64,000 nt of DNA from Rhodovibrionaceae bacterium (GCA_028279885.1 JANQMX010000058.1:1-64000); one strand, 5' to 3'; shown: positions 9,927 to 18,343, numbered from the stretch's first letter. Notes: a model not told the origin generated them from the sequence alone. Numbers and translations: made by a program.

Positions 9927-11803
9927 TGGCCAAGCGAGCAAAGGCCGCAAAGGACGCGGGCGCCGACACCGTCGCAGCGCCCGGCGACAATCAACCGGCC
10001 ACGGCGCGCATCGTCGCGGTGCAGGACGACCTGGTCGAGATCGAGGTCAATCGGGATGCCGAGGGCACGCCGGGCAAGCTGGTCAAGAACGAGGTGATCT
10101 ACATCTGCCCGAGCCGCCCCAACGAGCGCGGCGAGCAGGAGCGGTTGAAAGCCGAGGTGCTGCGCGTGCGGGGTGCAACCGCCGATGCCCAGGTCTACGA
10201 AAGCACCGAGGGGGTGGCCGTCGGCGATGCGGTGGAGCAGAGCTATGAGATGCTCTCCGTCGAGCTTGGTCCGGGATTGCTGGGCCAGGTCTTCGATGGC
10301 TTGCAGGCGCCGCTGCCGACTGTTGCGACCCGCTACGGCATCTTCCTGCCCCGCGGCGCCGACGTCCCCGTCTTGGACAACACCGGCAAGTGGTCCTTCG
10401 TGCCCAGCGTGCGCAGCGGCGCCAAGGTCACCGCCGGCGACGTCATAGGCACGGTGCAGGAAGGCCGCTTCACCCATAAGATCATGGTGCCCTTCGGCTG
10501 GTCCGGAGAGCTCACCGTCTCCTGGATCCAGGAAGGCAACTTCCATGTCCGCGAGGTGGTGGCTCGGCTGGCGGACAGCGCCGGGCGAGAGCGCCCGGTC
10601 TCCCTGTCGCAGCGCTGGCCGGTGCGCCGCCCACTCAGCGCCGGCCTCTTGAAGCGCACGCTGTCGCGGCGGCTTTATCCCAACGAGCCGATCGTCACCA
10701 CCCAGCGCCTGATCGATACCTTCTTTCCCGTCGCCCGTGGCGGCACGGCCTGCATTCCCGGGCCTTTCGGTGCCGGCAAGACGGTGCTGCAGAACCTCAT
10801 CTCCCGCCACTCTTCGGTCGACGTTGTGGTGGTCGTGGCCTGCGGGGAACGGGCCGGCGAGGTGGTGGAGACCATCAACGAGTTCCCCAAGATGAATGAC
10901 CCCAAGACGGGCGGCAGCCTGATGGACCGCACGGTCATCGTCTGCAACACCTCCTCCATGCCGGTCGCCGCGCGCGAGGCCTCGATCTACACCGGGATTA
11001 CCCTCGGCGAGTACTACCGGCAGATGGGCTACGACGTGTTGCTCATCGCGGATTCCACCTCGCGCTGGGCTCAGGCGATGCGCGAGACCTCAGGCCGCCT
11101 GGAGGAAATCCCCGGCGAAGAAGGCTTTCCTGCCTATCTCGAGTCCTCGATCAAGGGCGTCTACGAGCGTGCCGGCGTCGTGAAGACCAACGACGGCTCG
11201 GTCGGCAGCCTGACCATGATCGGCACGGTCTCTCCGGCCGGCGGCAACTTCGATGAGCCCGTGACCCAGTCGACGCTGGCAACGGTCAAGTGCTTCCTCG
11301 GCCTCTCCGCCGACCGCGCCTACAAGCGCTTCTATCCGGCCGTCGACCCGCTGATCTCCTGGTCCCGCTACGCCGAGCAATTGGCACCCTGGTACGACAA
11401 GCACCTGGGGGCCGGCTGGACGGCCCGCGTCGCCGAGATGCAAGAGCTGCTGGAGCGGGGCGAGGCGGTGCTGCAGATGATGCAGGTGACGGGTGAGGAA
11501 GGCGTCACTCTGGAAGACTTTGTCGTCCACCAGAAGGCGCTCTTCGTCGACATGGTCTATCTGCAGCAGGACGCCTTCGACCCCGTCGACGCCTCCGTCC
11601 CGCTTGAGCGTCAGCAGCTCACCTTCGGCAAGGTCTACGCCCTGGTCACCCGGGACTATGCCTTCAAGGACAAGGAGGCCGCGCGGGAGTACTTCACCCG
11701 CCTGACCGGGCTGTTCAAGAACCTGAACTACGCGGCGAAGGACTCGCCTGACTACGGCGATCTGCTGCGCCAGATCGACAGCCTGGCAGCGAGCGTCCGC
11801 TAG
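9926..11803 (+). CDS. ntpA: V-type ATP synthase subunit A (catalytic)
   Basis: This is the catalytic head subunit. The 625-residue product has the P-loop GPFGAGKT with Lys285, the catalytic-glutamate motif ACGERAGEVVE, the LLIADSTSRWAQAMRE segment and SGRLEEIPGEEGFPAYL, all typical of subunit A. The extra N-terminal bulge that separates A from F-type beta is present. I took the ATG at 9926 behind GAGGGAGAGG, not the TTG before it. It is the last gene of the operon, and the convergent PEP-CTERM gene ends 12 bases beyond it. No hairpin terminator is evident in that gap. Confidence 0.95.
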   Translation: MAKRAKAAKDAGADTVAAPGDNQPATARIVAVQDDLVEIEVNRDAEGTPGKLVKNEVIYICPSRPNERGEQERLKAEVLRVRGATADAQVYESTEGVAVGDAVEQSYEMLSVELGPGLLGQVFDGLQAPLPTVATRYGIFLPRGADVPVLDNTGKWSFVPSVRSGAKVTAGDVIGTVQEGRFTHKIMVPFGWSGELTVSWIQEGNFHVREVVARLADSAGRERPVSLSQRWPVRRPLSAGLLKRTLSRRLYPNEPIVTTQRLIDTFFPVARGGTACIPGPFGAGKTVLQNLISRHSSVDVVVVVACGERAGEVVETINEFPKMNDPKTGGSLMDRTVIVCNTSSMPVAAREASIYTGITLGEYYRQMGYDVLLIADSTSRWAQAMRETSGRLEEIPGEEGFPAYLESSIKGVYERAGVVKTNDGSVGSLTMIGTVSPAGGNFDEPVTQSTLATVKCFLGLSADRAYKRFYPAVDPLISWSRYAEQLAPWYDKHLGAGWTARVAEMQELLERGEAVLQMMQVTGEEGVTLEDFVVHQKALFVDMVYLQQDAFDPVDASVPLERQQLTFGKVYALVTRDYAFKDKEAAREYFTRLTGLFKNLNYAAKDSPDYGDLLRQIDSLAASVR

Positions 11804-11815
11804 AAGACGCCAGCC

Positions 11816-12463
11816 TTAGCGACGGGACACCCGCCGGCGCCGCAACATGGCTCCCAAGGCGCCAAGGCCGATCGCGAACAGCGCGAAGCTTGCCGGCTCG
11901 GGAATCTTGTTGACGTTCGAGGCGGCATCGAAGTTTTCGAAGGTGATCGTGTCGAGCCCGACAAATTGGAGAAGACCATTACTTGGCGATGAAACCGTAA
12001 CAGCGAGCTGGAGGCTGGAGAATGCGATTTTCTCGACGGGGGAAGGAAATTCATCGTCGAGGCCGTCCAGTTCGAAGCCGAACTGGAGCTGACCGTTTGA
12101 CAAGAGTCCCAGGTTCAAGAGACTGTTTCGATTCTGATCGCTAAAGCCGAGCGCAATAGAATAGGTAACGACTGGTTCGCTAGGATTACCGATAACGAGC
12201 TTAAGTCCCATTTTCACTGGCCCGCCACCGGGCTTCAAAAGCTCCATGCGCAACATGTCTTCAAAGACGATGTCGATCGTCACGGGCCGGTCGGGCGCGA
12301 TTCCCTGAAAGATCATCGTATCCGTCAGAGAGACCATACAGTTGCCCGTACCGTCGCAACTGGGCACCCCGGTTTTCTTCACCACCACCGCCTGGGCAGG
12401 CGCGGTCAGAGCCAAGATCGCGGCGAGAATCGCCGAGAAGCCGAGTGCGAGTGGTATCTTCAT
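11816..12463 (-). CDS. PEP-CTERM sorting domain protein
   Basis: The 215-residue protein has a Sec signal peptide (MKIPLALGFSAILAAILALTA..AQA) and ends in a PEP-CTERM tail: the IPEPAS motif, a hydrophobic helix FALFAIGLGALGAML and a basic RRRR end. Such proteins are cut and anchored by an exosortase and usually reach the cell surface or the extracellular matrix. The middle has no recognised domain. Two cysteines sit in the short N-terminal segment SCDGTGNC. The start is supported by AGGAGGGATGTC before ATG. No exosortase gene is in the window. The base composition is a little lower in GC than that of the neighbours. Confidence 0.85.
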   Translation of the reverse strand: MKIPLALGFSAILAAILALTAPAQAVVVKKTGVPSCDGTGNCMVSLTDTMIFQGIAPDRPVTIDIVFEDMLRMELLKPGGGPVKMGLKLVIGNPSEPVVTYSIALGFSDQNRNSLLNLGLLSNGQLQFGFELDGLDDEFPSPVEKIAFSSLQLAVTVSSPSNGLLQFVGLDTITFENFDAASNVNKIPEPASFALFAIGLGALGAMLRRRRVSRR

Positions 12464-12509
12464 GACATCCCTCCTATTGCGGGAAGAAATATATGGCGAG
12501 AATTAACCA

Positions 12510-12525
12510 CGCAGAAACCATGCCA
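12510..12525 (-). promoter_or_regulatory. Candidate sigma-54 promoter of the PEP-CTERM gene
   Basis: Read on the minus strand the site is TGGCATGGTTTCTGCG. It keeps the invariant GG-N10-GC spacing and most of the consensus TGGCAC-N5-TTGC. Transcription would begin about 35 bases before the start codon at 12463, leaving room for the AGGAGGG ribosome site. RpoN with the PrsK/PrsR pair is known to drive PEP-CTERM genes in other bacteria, which makes the match more credible than the sequence alone. Confidence 0.5.
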
Positions 12526-12835
12526 GAGCATGAAGTGCCATGTTTCCAACCTATTATTGAAATCTGCCTGAGCCCATTAATCAAAACTGTAAAGAATTCC
12601 GACGATGGAGCTCTAAGATCAAAGTCCTGCATGGGCATTTTGTCATTAACTTCAAGCGCTTGTTAAAATTCAAGGTTGTTTAGCCCTGTAAAAAATCCTG
12701 ACAGGTTTATATTGCTCGTGAGTGGCTGATAAGGCAAAGAGATATATAACAACAACACAATCAAAAACTTAGGCAGTGTCGGGAATCTTTACGGTCTCGC
12801 GGGTGCTGCGAAGAGAAGAATGGTGTCGTGGATAC
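12526..12835. other. AT-rich intergenic stretch without a convincing gene
   Basis: This stretch is clearly richer in A and T than the flanking genes. It probably holds upstream activating sequence for the sigma-54 promoter next to it. A 10-base palindrome CAAGCGCTTG lies at 12653-12662 and could be an operator, but nothing else supports this. Short frames here have no ribosome site or recognisable product. Confidence 0.4.
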
Positions 12836-12862
12836 AGGAAAAGCGCGCCAGTGAGGCGCGCT
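12836..12862 (-). terminator. Rho-independent terminator after the small membrane protein
   Basis: On the minus strand a perfect 8-base stem, AGCGCGCC/GGCGCGCT, with a 5-base loop is followed directly by TTTTCC. It lies 27 bases after the stop of the small gene at 12889-13092. Confidence 0.7.
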
Positions 12863-12888
12863 GTCGTCATACTCGCTTTAGGGTCCGG

Positions 12889-13092
12889 TCAGTTCATCGT
12901 CGCGGCGGTGAACGGCGACAAGAGAACCAGCATCGAAGGCACCAAGAGGGCCTGGCCGGCGAAAGCGGCGGCACCGCCGATCAGTGCCTTGGACCATCCG
13001 TCCATCTTAGAAGCTATCCGCTGCCTTGGACGTGTGGTGAAGGGAAAAGCCGCATCGAAGTGCTCCGGGCGCGTACCGTAGGTGGTCAACAT
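12889..13092 (-). CDS. Small predicted membrane protein, 67 residues
   Basis: I do not recognise a family. The frame starts MLTTYGTRPEHFDAAFPF and ends with one hydrophobic segment, ALIGGAAAFAGQALLVPSML. Three points suggest that it is real: an AGGAGAGA ribosome site about 9 bases before ATG, a strong terminator just behind it, and a soluble N-terminal half followed by a membrane helix. A longer in-frame start at 13203 has no ribosome site. It lies 125 bases downstream of hppA on the same strand, so it could be a small partner of the pump, but this is only position. Confidence 0.5.
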   Translation of the reverse strand: MLTTYGTRPEHFDAAFPFTTRPRQRIASKMDGWSKALIGGAAAFAGQALLVPSMLVLLSPFTAATMN

Positions 13093-13217
13093 CGTTCGCG
13101 CTCTCTCCTGGGTCTGATAAGCGGGGCGTTGCCGGTCTTCAGCGCGACTCGCCTCACGATCGCTTGTGCAAAGCGTGAAGTCGGAGGCTGCCGGCAAGCC
13201 CAATCGTGACAGGGTGC

Positions 13218-15242
13218 TTACGCCACGATCGGCGCAAGCACCAAGGCGACGATCGACAGCAGCTTGATCAGAATGTTCATCGAGGGACCGGTGGTATCCT
13301 TGAAGGGGTCTCCCACCGTATCGCCGATGACGGCCGCGGCATGGGCTTCGCCACCCTTGCCTTCACCGTCCAGGTGACCTGCCTCGATGCTCTTCTTGGC
13401 ATTGTCCCAGGCCCCCCCGGCGTTGGCCATGAAAAGGGCCAGGGTCACGCCGACCAAAAGACTGCCAAGCAGCAGACCGCCGAGCGCCACCGGGCCAAGC
13501 AGGAAGCCGACGATAACCGGTGCTCCCAGTGCCAGAATGCCCGGCGGGACCATGCGCGAGAGCGCGGCGTCGGTCGAGATGCGCACGCAGCGTTCGGCGT
13601 CCGGCTTCGCCGTGCCTTCCATCAGACCCGGAATCTCGTGGAACTGGCGTCGGATCTCGGTGACCATCTCGACGGCGGCGGCGCCGACCGCGCTCATGGT
13701 CATGGAGGCGGCAACCAGCACCACCACCGCGCCGATCAAGGCGCCGACGATGATGTTGGGGTCGCTGATCTCCATTGAGAGATCGCCGGAGACCTGCTCC
13801 ACCGCCTGTTTGTAGGCGACGAAGAGCGCAAGGGCGGTGAGGGCCGCCGAGCCGATGGCGAAGCCCTTGCCGGTCGCCGCAGTGGTGTTGCCCACGGCGT
13901 CGAGGCGGTCGGTGATTTCCCGCACCTCGGGGCCAAGGCCGCTCATCTCGGTGATGCCGCCGGCGTTGTCGGCGATCGGGCCGCTGGCATCGATGGTCAT
14001 GATCATGCCGGCGGTCGCCAACATGCCCACGGCGGCGAGTGCGATGCCGTAGAGGCCGGCCGCCTGGAAGGCGACGAAGATCGCGGCGCTGATGACCAGG
14101 AGCGGGGCGGCGCAGGATTGGAAGCCCACGGCGATGCCGGTGATGATGTTCGTGGCGGCTCCGGTCTTGGAGGCTTCGGCGATGCGCATGACCGGGGCGC
14201 CCATGGTGTAGTGATGGCAGGCGCGGCCGATCAAAACACCGGCCAGGTTGCCGGCGATCAGGGCCCAGAAGAGGCTCCAGGGTAGTGAGAAGGTGTAGAG
14301 CAGGAAGGCTGCTGCGGCGTTGAAGATAACGGCGGAGGTCAGCTCGCAGGCCGTGATGCCCTGCTGGGGGCCGAGCCGGCGCCAGAAGACCATCGAGAGA
14401 ACGCCGAGCACCGAGGCGATCAGGCCGAGAAGCTGCAGACTGAGGGGGAGGGCGAGGAGTGTGGCAACGCTGACATTGGGGCCGAAGAGCTCTGTGATCT
14501 CGGCGGCCGTCAGCGTCACGGCGATGGTCATGCAGGCGACCGCAGCGCCAACGTAGGATTCGAAGATGTCGGCACCCATGCCGGCGACATCGCCGACGTT
14601 GTCGCCCACGTTGTCGGCGATCACACCCGGGTTGCGCGGGTCGTCTTCGGGAATGCCTTTTTCCACCTTGCCGACCAGGTCAGCGCCGACGTCGGCTGCC
14701 TTGGTGTAGATGCCGCCGCCCACACGGGCGAAGAGGGCGATGGAGGAGGCGCCCATGGCATAACCCCACATGACGGAGATGGTATCCATTCCGTCGCTGA
14801 GCAGGCTGAACAGCAGCCCGAGCCCCATGAGGCCAAGGCTGGCCACGGCCATCCCCATTACGGCGCCGCCGTCGAAGGCGACCAGCAGTGCTGCGGCTTC
14901 GCCCTTGTCCTTGGCGGCTGCGGTGGTCCGCACGTTGGCCTTGGTCGCCGCCTTCATGCCGACGAAACCGGCCAGCGAAGAGGTTGCAACACCGAGCAGG
15001 TAACAGGCTGCCGTCTCGCTCCCGACCTTCCAGAACAGCAGAGCGGCGACCACCAGGGCGAAGATGCCCAGCCAGGTGTACTGCTTGCGCAGATAGGCCA
15101 TGGCGCCGAGATGGATCTGGTCGGAAATCTCGGCCATCACGGCCGTGCCGGCCGACCGACGGCGCACCGAGATATAGAGCAGCAGGGCAATAAATAGCCC
15201 TACGCCGCCTGCCATCAAGGCATGCGAACCAATCGAACTCAT
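13218..15242 (-). CDS. hppA: Membrane-bound ion-translocating pyrophosphatase
   Basis: This integral membrane pump couples PPi hydrolysis to H+ or Na+ export. The 674-residue product has about 16 hydrophobic segments, the PPi-binding motif [11 protein letters not shown] at 184-194, [34 protein letters not shown] and the terminal [19 protein letters not shown]. The motif [10 protein letters not shown] at 451-460 carries Ala455 and Gly458, as in K+-dependent enzymes; K+-independent ones read GNTTKAVTKG. The ribosome site TGGAGG lies inside a hairpin. The CBS gene directly upstream is likely in the same operon. Confidence 0.95.
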   Translation of the reverse strand: MSSIGSHALMAGGVGLFIALLLYISVRRRSAGTAVMAEISDQIHLGAMAYLRKQYTWLGIFALVVAALLFWKVGSETAACYLLGVATSSLAGFVGMKAATKANVRTTAAAKDKGEAAALLVAFDGGAVMGMAVASLGLMGLGLLFSLLSDGMDTISVMWGYAMGASSIALFARVGGGIYTKAADVGADLVGKVEKGIPEDDPRNPGVIADNVGDNVGDVAGMGADIFESYVGAAVACMTIAVTLTAAEITELFGPNVSVATLLALPLSLQLLGLIASVLGVLSMVFWRRLGPQQGITACELTSAVIFNAAAAFLLYTFSLPWSLFWALIAGNLAGVLIGRACHHYTMGAPVMRIAEASKTGAATNIITGIAVGFQSCAAPLLVISAAIFVAFQAAGLYGIALAAVGMLATAGMIMTIDASGPIADNAGGITEMSGLGPEVREITDRLDAVGNTTAATGKGFAIGSAALTALALFVAYKQAVEQVSGDLSMEISDPNIIVGALIGAVVVLVAASMTMSAVGAAAVEMVTEIRRQFHEIPGLMEGTAKPDAERCVRISTDAALSRMVPPGILALGAPVIVGFLLGPVALGGLLLGSLLVGVTLALFMANAGGAWDNAKKSIEAGHLDGEGKGGEAHAAAVIGDTVGDPFKDTTGPSMNILIKLLSIVALVLAPIVA

Positions 15243-15250
15243 GTGGAAGC

Positions 15251-15274
15251 CTCCAGGCAGTTGAGAGCCTGGAG
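15251..15274 (-). promoter_or_regulatory. Hairpin covering the hppA ribosome binding site
   Basis: Between the CBS gene and hppA there is a perfect 8-base inverted repeat, CTCCAGGC/GCCTGGAG, with an 8-base loop. Its 3-prime arm contains most of the TGGAGG that lies 7 bases before the hppA ATG. If the stem forms, it would hide the ribosome site, so hppA translation may need unfolding, for example by ribosomes finishing the CBS gene 37 bases upstream. Confidence 0.5.
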
Positions 15275-15279
15275 AGCTC

Positions 15280-15738
15280 TTAGTTGTGGAAGCGCTCCAG
15301 GATGGAAATCATCGAGATGCCGCCGATCAGCTTGCCGTCGCCATCGACGACAGGCATCCGCTCGGTCCCACCGCGCAGCAGCATGATCACATCGGCAATC
15401 GCCATGTCGGGCTGCACCACCGGCAGGTCGTCGTCCATGAAGTGCTCGACCGGGCGCCCCACTTGCTTCGACAGGCGCTCTTCGACCTGCTGATAGGATT
15501 CCGCGGCGCTGGCGGAGCTGCTGACATCGCTCTCCATGCCGTAGTTCGGACCGACGGTGGCCGGAGCAAGCACCTTGGCAAACTCGTGGGCATCCAGCTG
15601 GCCGACGAAGCGACCCTCTGCATCGACCACATAAATGTGCTGCTGCCGGTGTTTCAAAATAAGCGCGATCGCTTCCGAGATCGTAGCGTCTTTGTTGATC
15701 TTCACCGGTTCGGTGAGCATGTAATCCTTGCAATACAT
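15280..15738 (-). CDS. CBS-domain pair protein upstream of hppA
   Basis: The 152-residue protein consists of two CBS modules, about residues 1-60 ([34 protein letters not shown]) and 92-150 ([34 protein letters not shown]), joined by a longer charged helix. CBS pairs bind adenosine nucleotides and sense energy state. It has no membrane segment. The gene sits 37 bases before hppA in the same direction. Inhibitory CBS domains are known inside soluble family II pyrophosphatases; a stand-alone one beside a membrane pyrophosphatase suggests regulation in trans, which is an inference. Confidence 0.85.
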   Translation of the reverse strand: MYCKDYMLTEPVKINKDATISEAIALILKHRQQHIYVVDAEGRFVGQLDAHEFAKVLAPATVGPNYGMESDVSSSASAAESYQQVEERLSKQVGRPVEHFMDDDLPVVQPDMAIADVIMLLRGGTERMPVVDGDGKLIGGISMISILERFHN

Positions 15739-16027
15739 GAAGTGCGAGCCTCTCCACCTTCAACGCCGTCCTGACAGCTGCAGCAGGAAACAAAAGTCGC
15801 TGGTATTGTCAATCAAGCAGGTTGGATGGCCGCCTTTCCCTGTGCGAGATGCTCCCACCGCTGCGCGCGAGTATCGTTTTGTTTGCCCGACCATCATGGC
15901 AGCGAGGATGTGAGCAGCTCAGCCGAGGGACTATGATCTCTGTCAAAACTGTCAACATGAGTAGGTATTCACACCGATCCGTGGCTGCGGCGTCTCACGC
16001 GGCGACAGAATTACGCGGCAAAGTGGC

Positions 16028-17206
16028 TTACCGCTCGGTCAGCTTGAAGGTCACCGGGACGTCGACCGTGCCGGCCATGGCGACCCCGGCGAAGCTGGCC
16101 GGCACGAAACGCCAGCGGCGTATTGCCTTGGCCGCGGCGTCATCGAGCAGGGGATAACCGCTCGACTGCCGCACCGTGACGCTCCTGGCGTTGCCGTCGG
16201 CACTGACGCGCACACGAATGACGACCTGACCCTCCTGGCCTCTTTGCCGGGCCAGGTGAGGATAGCGCGGTGGTGGATTGGAAAGGCCTTGCCCTGCAAA
16301 GCGCGGGCTGCTTCCGGTGCCTCCATTGCCGCCGGCGCTTCCGCTATCGTTTCTCGTCGCGGCTCCCTCGTCCGGGGCACCCGCAGCCGGCCGGCTGGCG
16401 CTCTCCCCGGTTTGCCGTTGAGCATGCCCGGGCATGGCCGCTGCCAGTTGCTGGGTCTCTGTCGGCGTTTCATCCAGGCGCTCGACGGAAGACGGTGCCG
16501 CTGTCTCAGTTGCTGCTTGCGCCCGTTGCCGCGTCGCAGGCTTGCGGGCCGGAAGGGGGGGCGTTGCGCTGACTTGCAGTGGAACCGGTGCGGTTTGCGC
16601 CGCATCCGGCAGTCGTTTGGGCTCAGCCGAGTCGAGCAGAAGCGCCTGGGGTGATGGTTCGTCACTGGCCGGCTCGTGTGCCGGCAGAACGGGCAGCGCG
16701 GCCGCCTCGGTGACCTTGGCGAGGCTTTCCAGAACGCGTGTCGGTTTTACGTCGACATCACTCTCGGGCAGTTCCAGTGCCTCAATTGGCGCGGCGGGCG
16801 TCGCCGTTGCCAAAACGGCCTGCGGTATGGAAGGGGCCTCGACCTCCCCCGAGGAAGGCTCTTGGGCCAAGCGGTCGTTGGCAGAGACATCGTGCGGGGT
16901 GGGTGACGGGGCGCCGACGCTGCCGTCGGAGGCGACAATTCCGATCGATACGAGACCGGCGACCGGAAGGGGCACAGGCGCGAACTGAGCCGACAGCATG
17001 AGCACACCGGCCAGTGCTCCGCCATGAACGGCAAAGGAGGCGAGGAGGGCGAGAGGTAAGGTCGCGCGCTCCCGGCGTCTTAGCCCTTGCGCCTCGGCAG
17101 CCCTGTCGCCGCGCTTTTCCGCGTTCGTAAAAGCAGCGACCGAACCCGCCAGGTAAGGCGGTTCTTCTCTGCTTCCCAGTGCGGTCACTGCCGTTCCGTC
17201 GGCCAT
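16028..17206 (-). CDS. tonB: TonB-family energy transducer
   Basis: The 392-residue protein has an N-terminal cytoplasmic stretch, one membrane anchor at about 52-74 (LPLALLASFAVHGGALAGVL), a long Pro/Ala/Glu-rich periplasmic spacer and a C-terminal TonB domain. The end of that domain includes QVVIRVRVSADGNARSVTV, SGYPLLDDAAAKAIRRWRF and VDVPVTFKL. It passes proton-motive energy to outer membrane receptors. ExbB, ExbD and a receptor are not nearby. The leader holds a cobalamin riboswitch, so this TonB is probably devoted to cobalamin or a B12-linked uptake system. Confidence 0.9.
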   Translation of the reverse strand: MADGTAVTALGSREEPPYLAGSVAAFTNAEKRGDRAAEAQGLRRRERATLPLALLASFAVHGGALAGVLMLSAQFAPVPLPVAGLVSIGIVASDGSVGAPSPTPHDVSANDRLAQEPSSGEVEAPSIPQAVLATATPAAPIEALELPESDVDVKPTRVLESLAKVTEAAALPVLPAHEPASDEPSPQALLLDSAEPKRLPDAAQTAPVPLQVSATPPLPARKPATRQRAQAATETAAPSSVERLDETPTETQQLAAAMPGHAQRQTGESASRPAAGAPDEGAATRNDSGSAGGNGGTGSSPRFAGQGLSNPPPRYPHLARQRGQEGQVVIRVRVSADGNARSVTVRQSSGYPLLDDAAAKAIRRWRFVPASFAGVAMAGTVDVPVTFKLTER

Positions 17207-17221
17207 GACCTAGAGCCCTTT

Positions 17222-17307
17222 CGCCAGCGTCACGCTTTCGCGCGTCACCGCAAAACGGGCTTCCGTCCCATCGGCACACCCCGGCCGACGGTAGGGTGAC
17301 GCTGGCG
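17222..17307 (-). promoter_or_regulatory. Probable expression platform of the tonB riboswitch
   Basis: A perfect 12-base inverted repeat, CGCCAGCGTCAC (17222-17233) and GTGACGCTGGCG (17296-17307), joins the 3-prime end of the riboswitch with the segment just before the tonB start. A second GGTGACGC element between them could pair with the same arm. Two exclusive pairings of one arm, close to the ribosome site, are what a translational switch needs. This is read from pairing only; no folding was computed. Confidence 0.5.
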
Positions 17308-17310
17308 ACG

Positions 17311-17490
17311 GCAGGTCTCCTGGCTTGCGGGTCGATGCCGGCGCCCGGCCTTCCCAGTTTCCCAGTGGCCAGTAATGGGCGCCTGCTCGCCGCTTACAGT
17401 TGCGGGGGCAGCCGGGGCTTCGGTTCAGCATCGGCATTCTGCCGATACCAATCTGACCCCGTTCCCTTTTGCGTCCCCGAAGGGAACCGT
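17311..17490 (-). ncRNA. Cobalamin riboswitch
   Basis: Read on the minus strand this leader has the conserved parts in order: a GGTTCCC...GGGAAC stem at the 5-prime end, the core GCTGCCCCCGCAACTGTAAG, CCACTGG, GGGAAGGCCGG and finally the B12 box AAGCCAGGAGACCTGCC. It lies about 105 bases before the tonB start codon and points at it. Cobalamin binding normally lowers expression of uptake genes. Confidence 0.93.
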
Positions 17491-17639
17491 CGCTGGCCGG
17501 AGACTAGACCGAAGGCTGGTCCTGGGGCAATGGACCTCTTCCACCTGTTGGAAGAGAACCTTGGCTGCTGCTATGAGAGTGGCATATCAGGAGCCGAGGG
17601 CGGCGCCTTGACCGTAACCTCACGGCGAAGAGAGACGGA

Positions 17640-18332
17640 ATGGCAGATACCGCGTTACTAGAGCGTTTGGAGGCGGAGGAGGCGGCGCCGAGCCCGAGCC
17701 TGACGCAGCAAGCCTACCGCCGGCTTGAGGAGCTGATCGTGACCCTCGATCTGCGGCCGGGGCAGGTGCTCTCGGAGACCGATCTCGCGCAGCAGCTCGG
17801 CATTGGGCGGACACCCATCCGCGAAGCGCTGCAACGCCTGGCGCGGGAGGGTCTGGTCACGGTGCTGCCACGCCGGGGCATCCTGGTCAGCGGCCTGGAT
17901 GTGCGCCGGCAGTTGAAGCTCTTGGAGCTGCGCCGCGAGCTCGAGCGGCTGATGGCGCGCTGCGCCGCTCGCCGGGCCGAGGCCGAAGAGCGGGCCGCTT
18001 TCGATGAGATCGCCGAAGGGATGCGCCAAGCCGCCGCCGACGAAGACGAGATCGCCTTCATGCGCCTGGACCGCACCTTGAACCTGCTGCTCTGTCGTGC
18101 CGCCCGCAACGAGTTCGTGACCAACGCCATGACTCTGACCCATGGGCTGTCGCGGCGTTTCTGGTTTCAGCACCATCGCGCGGTCGGCGACCTGGGGCTC
18201 TGCGCCAGCCTGCATGCTGCGCTCTCCGCCGCTGTCGCGGCCGGCGACGAGGCCGAGGCGGCCGCTGCCTGCGACCGCCTCCTCGACTACATCGAGAGCT
18301 TCACCCGCGCCACCCTCGACGCCGAGGGCTAG
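17640..18332 (+). CDS. GntR-family transcriptional regulator (FCD type)
   Basis: The 230-residue protein has a winged helix at about 18-80 (RRLEELIVTLDLRPGQVLSE, LAQQLGIGRTPIREALQRLA) and an all-helical FCD effector domain at about 88-220. FCD regulators usually respond to small carboxylates or amino acids. The effector cannot be told from sequence. The gene points away from the tonB leader and ends 11 bases before the convergent hydrolase gene, so it does not form an operon with either neighbour. The ribosome site AGAGAGACGGA is weak. Confidence 0.88.
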   Translation: MADTALLERLEAEEAAPSPSLTQQAYRRLEELIVTLDLRPGQVLSETDLAQQLGIGRTPIREALQRLAREGLVTVLPRRGILVSGLDVRRQLKLLELRRELERLMARCAARRAEAEERAAFDEIAEGMRQAAADEDEIAFMRLDRTLNLLLCRAARNEFVTNAMTLTHGLSRRFWFQHHRAVGDLGLCASLHAALSAAVAAGDEAEAAAACDRLLDYIESFTRATLDAEG

Positions 18333-18343
18333 CCCCGGCTCGT

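Noticed and set aside
12653..12662. Palindrome CAAGCGCTTG
   Set aside because: Too short to be significant alone, and no nearby gene suggests a regulator for it.
12776..13081. 101-residue plus-strand frame
   Set aside because: It runs through the terminator hairpin, is antisense to the small gene with a good ribosome site, and shows no family features.
17210..17437. 75-residue minus-strand frame before tonB
   Set aside because: It lies within the cobalamin riboswitch and its expression platform. The bases are explained by RNA structure.
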